The position numbers and the translations under genes were made by a program. Below, in pieces: positions 57,045-64,000 of a stretch of 64,000 bases of DNA. This DNA is from Gemelliphila palaticanis. Lineage in GTDB: Bacteria; Bacillota; Bacilli; Staphylococcales; Gemellaceae. The stretch spans positions 1 to 64,000 of the forward strand of contig JACBYF010000008.1 in the NCBI GenBank assembly GCA_013415235.1, given 5' to 3'. The notes beneath the pieces are model-generated. The model was not told the origin of the DNA. It worked only from the letters and a program-made list of their open reading frames with translations, and made no database searches. Positions within the stretch are counted from its first letter, which is position 1, and each line of letters starts with the position of its first letter.

Positions 57045-58505
57045 TTATTTATTTTTTATAAAGTATTTAGAACTCATAATATTAGATATTATAACAAATG
57101 CTATTAATGATAATATTAAAGATAATACTACAGGTTCTACCAATGTAACTTTATAAATTTTCTTAAAAATAATATAGCTCGTAATACCTATTATTATAGA
57201 TGAATAAGCTCCATATTTTTCTGCTTTTTTCCAATATAAACCTAGTAATATTGGCCATAAAAATGTAGCTTCTAATCCTCCAAATGCAAATAGATTTATT
57301 TCTACTATTAATCCTGGAGGATTTAAACTTATTAATACTACAAACAATATTATTAACACATTAACAATGTATACAAACATCGGTATTTTATTAGTTTTAA
57401 TTTTATTTTTAACAACTGATAAATTAAATAATGTATCTTTAACCAAGGCTGAAGATATAATTAAAAATTGTGTGTTTACTGTCGTTATAATTGCTGCCAT
57501 AGGTGCTGCTAAAACTATTGATATTAAATACCATGGGAGTATTCTCATAGAAACTATAGGTACTACCGAATCATAATCTGTAATATCTGAAAATATTCCT
57601 CTAGACATTACACCTATAAAATGAACACCAAACATAACTATAAATATCACGATACTACCTACAATAATAGACTGTTTTAAACTTCTATTGTTTTTGTATA
57701 TCATTGAATTAATTGCTATTTGTGGTAGCCCTACTAATCCAACACCTACTAAAACCCAAAAAGAGCTAACATATAAACTAGTTAGTGTCCCCGTAGAGCC
57801 ATAAGGGCTTAAGAAGTTTGGATTTTGATTGTACAAACTATTAACTATGTTATCTAATCCACCTGCATATTTTAAAATAGATACAAATAAAACTAGAGTT
57901 GCAAATATCATTATAATACCTTGAATCATGTCGGTTATAAGAACACTCTTCATCCCACCCAAAACTACACAAAATAGAATTAATATAGATATAATAACTA
58001 TTCCATAGTGATAACTTATACCAGTCAAAGCAGATAACAGCTTAGCTCCTCCTATCCATTGTCCTGACATAGCAGCAAGTAAAAATAAAATCATTGCTAT
58101 AGTAGATATATATGACAAATATTTAGAATTATATCTATGCTTTAGATAATCAGTAATTGTTATAGACTTTATTTTACTAGTTACAGACTTAAACTTTCTT
58201 GCAAGTACCAAAAGAACAAAATATCCTGCTGTTACTTGTATGACTGCTAAAAGGACCCAGCCAAATCCTAACTTGTAAGCTATACCCGGACCAGATAAAA
58301 AAGTAGAAGCTGATCCATATGTTGACATAAGTGTTATAGCTAGTACAATACCACTGACATTTCTATCAGCTAAATAATACTTTTCAAAAAAATTACCATT
58401 AGCTTTTCTCTTACTCATTAAATTTGCAATTATAGGTATAAATATAATTGTTGAGAATATTAAAGAAAAAAGCAATATTACTTTTATGTTATCTATACTT
58501 GTCAT
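57045..58505 (-). CDS. panF: Sodium/pantothenate symporter
   Basis: A 486-residue sodium:solute symporter with about thirteen helices. The motif TYGSASTFLSGPGIAYKLGF follows helix 2 as in PanF, and GAAKLLSALTG-type and LVGVGLVGLPQIAINSMIY segments fit. It imports pantothenate, the CoA precursor. Its start overlaps the yhdT end by 17 bases, the standard PanF partner arrangement, and coaD lies in the same operon. Confidence 0.9.
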   Translation of the reverse strand: MTSIDNIKVILLFSLIFSTIIFIPIIANLMSKRKANGNFFEKYYLADRNVSGIVLAITLMSTYGSASTFLSGPGIAYKLGFGWVLLAVIQVTAGYFVLLVLARKFKSVTSKIKSITITDYLKHRYNSKYLSYISTIAMILFLLAAMSGQWIGGAKLLSALTGISYHYGIVIISILILFCVVLGGMKSVLITDMIQGIIMIFATLVLFVSILKYAGGLDNIVNSLYNQNPNFLSPYGSTGTLTSLYVSSFWVLVGVGLVGLPQIAINSMIYKNNRSLKQSIIVGSIVIFIVMFGVHFIGVMSRGIFSDITDYDSVVPIVSMRILPWYLISIVLAAPMAAIITTVNTQFLIISSALVKDTLFNLSVVKNKIKTNKIPMFVYIVNVLIILFVVLISLNPPGLIVEINLFAFGGLEATFLWPILLGLYWKKAEKYGAYSSIIIGITSYIIFKKIYKVTLVEPVVLSLILSLIAFVIISNIMSSKYFIKNK

Positions 58506-58740
58506 TTTCTTCCTCTTTTATATCTTTATTAAATAAATAATTGCAAACAAATATTATTGCTATTATTATAAAAATACTAGTAACTATAGTGCTGTAAAAA
58601 AACCACTCTGGTAAACCTAGTATATATTTGTAGTCTTTTACTTCTATACCATCATATTTAATATAAGCAAAATAATACCATAAAAAGAAATGTGTTAAAA
58701 CTAATATTAAAGCATATATATAATCTTTATTTTTCTTCAT
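58489..58740 (-). CDS. yhdT: YhdT family protein (PanF partner)
   Basis: An 83-residue protein with two membrane helices of the YhdT/DUF997 family. It is nearly always encoded before panF and is thought to assist the symporter. It overlaps the end of the PAP2 gene by 14 bases. Confidence 0.88.
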   Translation of the reverse strand: MKKNKDYIYALILVLTHFFLWYYFAYIKYDGIEVKDYKYILGLPEWFFYSTIVTSIFIIIAIIFVCNYLFNKDIKEEENDKYR

Positions 58741-59350
58741 CTGTTATCCCCGTTACATTAGAAATAAATTCATAAATTTTCAAATGATATATTTTTAAAA
58801 CATCTACAACTATACTTCCTAATAATAATCCCGCTATTACATCAGTAACGTAATGCGCTCCTATTATAACCCTAGATAAAGGGACTAAAACTAAAGCAAA
58901 TTTTGTTACTATAAGAACTTTGTCTTTACTATTATTTATAACTAATAGTAAAGATAAGAAAAATAATGCAACAACCGTAGAATGCCCACTAGGAAAACTG
59001 TAACCATCAAATAAATCTGGAAATGGTCTAGTTCTTTGCAAACTATATTTAAAAATAAGCGCAACTATTGAGCCAAAAAAAGCTGTAGATAATATGAAAA
59101 TAGATTTTTTATATTCTTTTATATAGAATAAAAATACTCCCAAAACTCCCATAATTAATAATAATATTTTGTCATGAAAAATGTAAGAAATCATTTTTCC
59201 TAAAAATCCAAAAACATTTGTTCTAAATAATGATGTCAACATATCTGACAGTATAACATCGAACAAATTTTTAGGGTTAAAAGCTACAAATATAAATATC
59301 ACAGTAAATAATATAGCTTTTAAATATGTTGTCCACTTTATTTTTGCCAA
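58727..59350 (-). CDS. PAP2-family phosphatase
   Basis: A 207-residue membrane PAP2 phosphatase with about six helices. The three signature blocks are present: KYSLQRTRPF, SFPSGHSTVVALFF and SRVIIGAHYVTDVIAG. Members recycle undecaprenyl pyrophosphate or dephosphorylate phosphatidylglycerol phosphate. The direct coupling with murG favours the lipid II carrier cycle. The start is TTG with GGAGG eight bases before it. Confidence 0.88.
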   Translation of the reverse strand: MAKIKWTTYLKAILFTVIFIFVAFNPKNLFDVILSDMLTSLFRTNVFGFLGKMISYIFHDKILLLIMGVLGVFLFYIKEYKKSIFILSTAFFGSIVALIFKYSLQRTRPFPDLFDGYSFPSGHSTVVALFFLSLLLVINNSKDKVLIVTKFALVLVPLSRVIIGAHYVTDVIAGLLLGSIVVDVLKIYHLKIYEFISNVTGITDEEK

Positions 59351-60433
59351 CTATTTTTCCTCCAATACTGATATTATCTTGTTATAAAATTCTTCTACAT
59401 TGTTTATTATCGCTTTATTATTCTTATAATTTATCATATTTTCTTTATAAATGTTAATGTTACTAAACATATCATTAATATCTAGTATTGAATTATTAGA
59501 AAGATTTTCTTCTAAAATTACTTTTGAAAAACCATTTTTTTCAAAAAATCTAGCGTTCTCTATTTGATCTCCTCTGCTCTGGTTAGTTCCCAAAGGTATT
59601 AAAATAGATGGTATATTTAGTGCTAGAAATTCATATATAGAATTAGCGCCTGCTCTAGATATAGTAAAATCTACTATTTTAAATATATCAAATAAATCTT
59701 CTTTTAAAAATTCTACTTGCTTATATCCCTGTATTGAGATACTATCATTTACAAAACCTTTACCTACTAAATGTATAATCTGATAATTTTTTGTTAACTG
59801 CTCTATATTATTCCAAATAAATTCATTTATAATTTTTGAACCTAAAGATCCACCCATAACTAAAATAACAGGCTTATCTTTAGTGAAATTACAATAATTA
59901 TAAGCTTTAGATGCATCACCATTATAAATATCATCTCTAACTATAGCTCCTATTAAGCTAGACTTATTATTAGGAAGAAACTTCAAAGTCTCTTCAAAAG
60001 TTGTAAATATATGATTAGCAAATTTTATATTTATTTTATTTGCAAGTCCAGGTGTTAAGTCTGATTCATGTAGTACAGTAGGTATTTTCAATATTTTAGC
60101 TGCCATACAGACAGGCACACTAACAAAACCACCTTTTGAAAATACAAAATCTGGTTTTTTCTTTCGTAAAATTAAAATAGAATCATATATTCCTTTTAGA
60201 ACTCTAAAAGGGTCTGTAAAATTTTTCCAATCAAAGTATCTTCTAAGTTTTCCAGAGCTAATACTATAATATTTCACATCAGATATATCTTTTATCATAT
60301 CTTTTTCTATACCGTCTTTACTTCCTATATACGATATATCATCGTAACCCTCTTTTTTAAATTGTGGTATTAAGGCTACATTTACAGCTACATGACCTAC
60401 AGTCCCACCACCTGTAAATACTATTTTATTCAT
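59351..60433 (-). CDS. murG: UDP-GlcNAc:lipid I GlcNAc transferase MurG
   Basis: A 360-residue GT28 enzyme that makes lipid II on the inner face of the membrane. The glycine-rich [18 protein letters not shown] matches the staphylococcal form, and the donor region [20 protein letters not shown] is complete. It lies outside a division cell wall cluster, between coaD (8-base overlap) and a PAP2 phosphatase. AGAGG lies before the ATG. Confidence 0.97.
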   Translation of the reverse strand: MNKIVFTGGGTVGHVAVNVALIPQFKKEGYDDISYIGSKDGIEKDMIKDISDVKYYSISSGKLRRYFDWKNFTDPFRVLKGIYDSILILRKKKPDFVFSKGGFVSVPVCMAAKILKIPTVLHESDLTPGLANKINIKFANHIFTTFEETLKFLPNNKSSLIGAIVRDDIYNGDASKAYNYCNFTKDKPVILVMGGSLGSKIINEFIWNNIEQLTKNYQIIHLVGKGFVNDSISIQGYKQVEFLKEDLFDIFKIVDFTISRAGANSIYEFLALNIPSILIPLGTNQSRGDQIENARFFEKNGFSKVILEENLSNNSILDINDMFSNINIYKENMINYKNNKAIINNVEEFYNKIISVLEEK

Positions 60434-60923
60434 TTTGTTCCTCTTTTAATTTTTCTTCTAATTTTTCTGAAACTATTTTAGGGACAAACTTAGTTAAATC
60501 TGCCCCAAAGCCAGAAACACCTTTAACAACACTAGAACTTATAAATGAGTATTTTGTATTAGTCATCATATAAAATGTTTCAATATTACTATCTAGTGAT
60601 TTATTCATTGATGTTAACTGCATCTCATACTCAAAGTCAGATACTGCTCTCAGGCCTCTTACTATTATGTTAGAATTTACTTTTTTCGCATAATTTACTA
60701 AAAGCCCACAAAAACTATCTACTTTCACATTAGATAGAGTAGAAATAGACTTTTCTATCATTTCTACTCTTTCTTCTAATGTAAATAAATATTTCTTGTC
60801 AGGATTTACTAAAATAGCTACTATAATTTCATCAAAAATTTTGCTACTTCTTTCAATAATATCCAAGTGCCCATTTGTTATTGGATCAAAACTCCCTGGA
60901 ATTATCGCTACTTTTTTACTCAT
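60426..60923 (-). CDS. coaD: Phosphopantetheine adenylyltransferase
   Basis: A 165-residue CoaD (PPAT), the fourth step of CoA synthesis. The nucleotide-binding [20 protein letters not shown] and the ISSSVVKG motif are complete. The frame reaches 60944, but GGAG seven bases before the ATG at 60923 fixes the start, which overlaps the rsmD stop by 8 bases. panF is in the same operon. Confidence 0.96.
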   Translation of the reverse strand: MSKKVAIIPGSFDPITNGHLDIIERSSKIFDEIIVAILVNPDKKYLFTLEERVEMIEKSISTLSNVKVDSFCGLLVNYAKKVNSNIIVRGLRAVSDFEYEMQLTSMNKSLDSNIETFYMMTNTKYSFISSSVVKGVSGFGADLTKFVPKIVSEKLEEKLKEEQNE

Positions 60924-61479
60924 TAGCATTCTCCACATATTCAAGTATATTTATTACTATACTTCCATATTTTTTCTCTTTGTAAATGTTAAAAATATTT
61001 TCATCATAATTTATTGTATCATCAACCGGATATTCACAAATAATAATACTATTATCATTTAATAAATTTAAACTTACTAAATTATTTAAAGCTATATCTA
61101 TCAAACCTTTTTTATAAGGTGGATCTAAAAATACAACATCAAATTTTGTTTCTTTTTTAGAAAATATTTTCAAAGCTCTTAAAAAATCATTCCTATAAAT
61201 ATCAAATTTTGAAGAAGGAATATCGCATTTTTTTACGTTTTCGTGAATTATTTTAATAGCTTTTGCACTTCCGTCAATAAAAGTTGCATGTAATGCCCCC
61301 CTACTAAGCGCCTCTATTCCTAATCCTCCACTACCGCCAAATAAATCCAATACAATTTTATCTTCACATGATATCATATTAAATAAATTTTCTTTTACTT
61401 TATCTGTTGTTGGTCTAGTGGTCATTCCCTCTAACGTAGATAACTTTATAGATTTATACAATCCTGATATTACTCTCAT
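60916..61479 (-). CDS. rsmD: 16S rRNA (guanine966-N2)-methyltransferase RsmD
   Basis: A 187-residue SAM-dependent methyltransferase. [27 protein letters not shown], the SAM motif [20 protein letters not shown] and the catalytic [10 protein letters not shown] are intact. It methylates G966 of 16S rRNA. The ylbG-rsmD-coaD order is as in Bacillus. Confidence 0.96.
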   Translation of the reverse strand: MRVISGLYKSIKLSTLEGMTTRPTTDKVKENLFNMISCEDKIVLDLFGGSGGLGIEALSRGALHATFIDGSAKAIKIIHENVKKCDIPSSKFDIYRNDFLRALKIFSKKETKFDVVFLDPPYKKGLIDIALNNLVSLNLLNDNSIIICEYPVDDTINYDENIFNIYKEKKYGSIVINILEYVENANE

Positions 61480-61481
61480 TT

Positions 61482-61760
61482 TTAAACTTCATACCTCTCA
61501 TGTCTAATATCATTATCATAATTTTTTACAAAGTCCAGAGTTAAATCTATTAATTCAGATTTAACTACTTTTTTTACAAATTTCTTCTCACTAAGATCAT
61601 TTATAATTTTATCTATTTTTTCATCATCATTATAAAGGTATATATATCTATGTTTTTTAGAGACTGATATAACATTTCCATATTTTTCTAATTTTGAAAT
61701 ATCTCTAACATGTTTAAAATAAACATATATGCCTCTACGTTTTTTCGAAAATAATTCCAT
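61482..61760 (-). CDS. ylbG: YlbG family (DUF2129) protein
   Basis: A 92-residue basic cytoplasmic protein. The core KRRGIYVYFKHVRDISKLEK and GNVISVSKKHRYIYLY match the YlbG family of Bacilli, always next to rsmD; function unknown. GAGGG lies before the ATG. Confidence 0.92.
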   Translation of the reverse strand: MELFSKKRRGIYVYFKHVRDISKLEKYGNVISVSKKHRYIYLYNDDEKIDKIINDLSEKKFVKKVVKSELIDLTLDFVKNYDNDIRHERYEV

Positions 61761-61770
61761 AAATTACCCT

Positions 61771-63855
61771 CTAAATATTGGCAGTAGCATCTACTCTACC
61801 TTTATCATCTATATTAATTACTTTTACTTTTATAGTGTCACCTAACTTAACTACATCTTCTACTTTTTCAACTCGTTTATCTGCTAATTTAGATATGTGT
61901 ACTAGTGCATCTGTTCCTGGGAATAATTCAACAAACGCTCCAAATTTTTCAATTCTTCTTACTGTTGCTAAATATATTTCTCCTACTTCTGCTTCACGAG
62001 TTATTGCTTCAATAATTTCTATTGCTTTGTTTATAGAATTTGTATCTGGAGAAGATATAAAGACATCTCCATTTTGTTCAATGTCAATCTTAACTCCTGT
62101 TTTTTCTATAATTTCATTAATAACTTTTCCACCAGAACCAATAACATCTTTGATTTTCTCTGGCTTAATTTTAATTATTTTTATTTTTGGAGCATGTTCT
62201 GAAACTTCTTCTCTAGGCTCTGAGATGATACTGTTCATATGTTCTAATATTTCTAATCTACCTACTCTTGCTTGTTCTAGAGATTCTTTTAAGATTTGCT
62301 CACTTAATCCGTCTATTTTAATATCCATTTGTAGGGCAGTTATACCTTTGCTTGTACCCGCTACTTTAAAGTCCATATCTCCTAAATGGTCTTCCATACC
62401 TTGAATATCTGTAAGTATTGTGTAATGCTCATCTTTTTTTACAAGTCCCATAGCGATACCTGCTACTTGAGCCTTTATCGGAACACCTGCCGCCATAAGT
62501 GCCATTGATCCCGAACAAATTGTTGCTTGTGAACTAGAACCATTTGATTCTAAAATCTCTGAAACCACCCTAATAGTATACGGAAATTCTTCTTTAGATG
62601 GTATTACTTGTTCTAAAGCACGTTCTCCTAGGGCACCATGTCCTATTTCACGTCTACCAGGTGCTCTACTAAATCCTACCTCTCCTACAGAAAATGCAGG
62701 GAAATTGTAGTGAAGCATAAATCTTTTGTTTTCTTCTTGAGTTAAATCATCAATTATTTGCTCATCTGATATATTACCTAAAGTTACAACTCCTAGTGAT
62801 TGAGTCTGTCCTCTAGTGAATAATGCAGAACCATGAGTTCTTGGTAAAATATCTATTCTTGAAGCTAGTGGTCTGATTTCTGTAAGTTGTCTTCCGTCAG
62901 GTCTTACTTTATCTTCAGTAATTTCACGACGTACTTCATCTTTTATAATTTTATCTAATGCAGATTTTACTTCTTTAATAGTTTTTTCTAAATCTTCTAA
63001 TTCTAAAGTTTCATAGTATGATAATATTTCTTCTTTTACATTAGAAATAGCTAAATCTCTTTCTTGTTTATCTTTTATAGAAATAGCTTTTTTCATATTA
63101 TCTATAGATTTGTTGTAAACTTCGTTGTATATATCTTCATCAAGAACTTTTAGTGTAACTTCCATTTTTTCTTGACCAATTTCATCTACAATACTTTGTT
63201 GGAATTCTATTAACCTTTGAATTTCTTTGTGTCCAAACATTATTGCTTCAAGCATAACTTCTTCTGATACTTCTTTAGAACCTGCTTCAACCATATTTAT
63301 AGCATCTTTTGTTCCTGCTACTTTTAAATCTATAAGTGATTTTTCTAAAGTTTCTACATCTGGATTTATAATATACTCTCCATCTACATATCCTACAGTA
63401 ACTCCTGCTATAGGTCCTTTGAAAGGAATGTTAGATATAGATAGTGAAAGTGAGCTTCCTATCATAGCAGCCATAACAGGATCACAATCGTATTCAACTG
63501 AAAGGACAGTAGAAATTACTTGTACTTCATTTCTAAAACCATCTTCAAAAAGTGGTCTTATAGGTCTGTCTATTAATCTAGCTGCTAATGTAGCTTCTGT
63601 TCCTGCTCTACCTTCTCTTCTTAAAAATCCACCCGGAATTTTTCCTACTGCATACATTTTTTCTTCATAATTTACTGTTAAAGGGAAAAAGTCTACATCT
63701 TTTGCTTCTTTTGAAGCAACCGCTGTTGTAAGAACTACTGTATCTCCATATTTTATTACTACAGCAGCATTGGCTTGCCTAGCCATTTCTCCAACTTCTA
63801 CTACTAAACTTTTTCCACCTAAAGTTGTACTATATATTTTTTTATCTTCAAACAT
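61771..63855 (-). CDS. pnp: Polynucleotide phosphorylase
   Basis: A complete 694-residue PNPase. Two RNase PH-like domains (the first begins [20 protein letters not shown]; the second has [15 protein letters not shown] and [19 protein letters not shown]), a KH domain ([19 protein letters not shown]) and an S1 domain ending GRVDATANI are in order. It degrades RNA 3'-5' with phosphate. It is the first gene of the ten-gene operon. AAAGG lies 8 bases before the ATG. Confidence 0.98.
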   Translation of the reverse strand: MFEDKKIYSTTLGGKSLVVEVGEMARQANAAVVIKYGDTVVLTTAVASKEAKDVDFFPLTVNYEEKMYAVGKIPGGFLRREGRAGTEATLAARLIDRPIRPLFEDGFRNEVQVISTVLSVEYDCDPVMAAMIGSSLSLSISNIPFKGPIAGVTVGYVDGEYIINPDVETLEKSLIDLKVAGTKDAINMVEAGSKEVSEEVMLEAIMFGHKEIQRLIEFQQSIVDEIGQEKMEVTLKVLDEDIYNEVYNKSIDNMKKAISIKDKQERDLAISNVKEEILSYYETLELEDLEKTIKEVKSALDKIIKDEVRREITEDKVRPDGRQLTEIRPLASRIDILPRTHGSALFTRGQTQSLGVVTLGNISDEQIIDDLTQEENKRFMLHYNFPAFSVGEVGFSRAPGRREIGHGALGERALEQVIPSKEEFPYTIRVVSEILESNGSSSQATICSGSMALMAAGVPIKAQVAGIAMGLVKKDEHYTILTDIQGMEDHLGDMDFKVAGTSKGITALQMDIKIDGLSEQILKESLEQARVGRLEILEHMNSIISEPREEVSEHAPKIKIIKIKPEKIKDVIGSGGKVINEIIEKTGVKIDIEQNGDVFISSPDTNSINKAIEIIEAITREAEVGEIYLATVRRIEKFGAFVELFPGTDALVHISKLADKRVEKVEDVVKLGDTIKVKVINIDDKGRVDATANI

Positions 63856-63904
63856 TTTTATTACCTTTCAACTTTTATTTTTATTAGCATAAAATAACTA
63901 CTTT

Positions 63905-63933
63905 ATTATAGCATTTATAGAAAATTCTAGCAA
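63905..63933 (-). promoter_or_regulatory. pnp operon promoter
   Basis: TTGCTA and TATAAT on the minus strand, exactly 17 bases apart, with TG one base before the -10. Transcription starts about 45 bases before pnp. Confidence 0.75.
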
Positions 63934-64000
63934 TAAAAAATAATGTAAATTGTTATTAAATTAGCTTTCTCTTAATTATTCATAAAAAAATAAGCAGCAT

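Noticed and set aside
61778-62404. 208-residue plus-strand open frame inside pnp
   Set aside because: Antisense shadow of the conserved PNPase; no ribosome binding site and Ser/Ile-rich low-information product.
63227-63670. 147-residue plus-strand open frame inside pnp
   Set aside because: Antisense shadow of conserved coding sequence.

Overview
The window reads as a chromosome segment of a very AT-rich, low-GC Firmicute of class Bacilli. Gene blocks match Bacillales order (clpX-lon-engB, ireB-ruvX-yrzB-mltG, dnaX-ebfC-recR, yaaA-recF-gyrB-gyrA, ylbG-rsmD-coaD), combined with a streptococcus-like cpsABCD capsule locus, a LicD protein and a choline-kinase-like gene. That mix suggests Gemella or a close relative; the genus is my inference, not something proven here. 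Genes are dense and mostly on the minus strand. Plus-strand exceptions are recD2, trkA-trkH and the choline-kinase-like gene.

Layout, low to high coordinate (minus-strand operons are transcribed right to left). 160-10532: capsule operon starting at a TTG-start cpsA with a strong promoter, then cpsB, cpsC, cpsD, a phosphoglycosyl transferase, a DUF4422 protein, LicD, three glycosyltransferases and an EpsG/Wzy-type polymerase whose first codons are a 9-bp poly-A repeat. No flippase is seen; it may lie left of base 1. 10746-14870: clpX-lon-engB. 15223-16026: a nuclease-like orphan gene preceded by a structured RNA with its own promoter and a strong intrinsic terminator just before the gene's ribosome binding site. 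This is the best candidate for an undescribed system. 16128-20935: tight eight-gene operon nif3-mntR-thyA-folA-ireB-ruvX-yrzB-mltG. 21108-23441: recD2 (+). 23466-26393: alaS behind a T-box. 26394-31427: dnaX-ebfC-recR-tkt-S1 protein. 31568-34401: trkA-trkH (+). 34424-37464: an ABC-F ATPase and an acyltransferase. 37626-39418: lysine riboswitch and amino acid permease.

39444-46664: operon ecfA1-ecfA2-ecfT-tsaC(Sua5)-GT2-GT-C-LRR protein, combining an ECF energizing module, a tRNA modification enzyme and a lipid-linked sugar transfer set coupled to an anchored leucine-rich-repeat protein. 46762-49458: PEP carboxylase. 49539-55287: yaaA-recF-gyrB-gyrA without dnaA-dnaN. 55511-56335: choline-kinase-like gene (+). 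56376-63855: ten-gene operon pnp-ylbG-rsmD-coaD-murG-PAP2-yhdT-panF-small protein-LysM, joining RNA turnover, CoA supply (pantothenate uptake and PPAT) and the lipid II cycle.

Regulatory signals directly visible: the alaS T-box, the lysine riboswitch, many -35/-10 promoters (often extended -10) and intrinsic terminators, several of which overlap stop codons or serve convergent genes. No rRNA, tRNA, insertion sequence, prophage or CRISPR array was seen. Start codons were chosen by Shine-Dalgarno spacing; several differ from the longest open frame.
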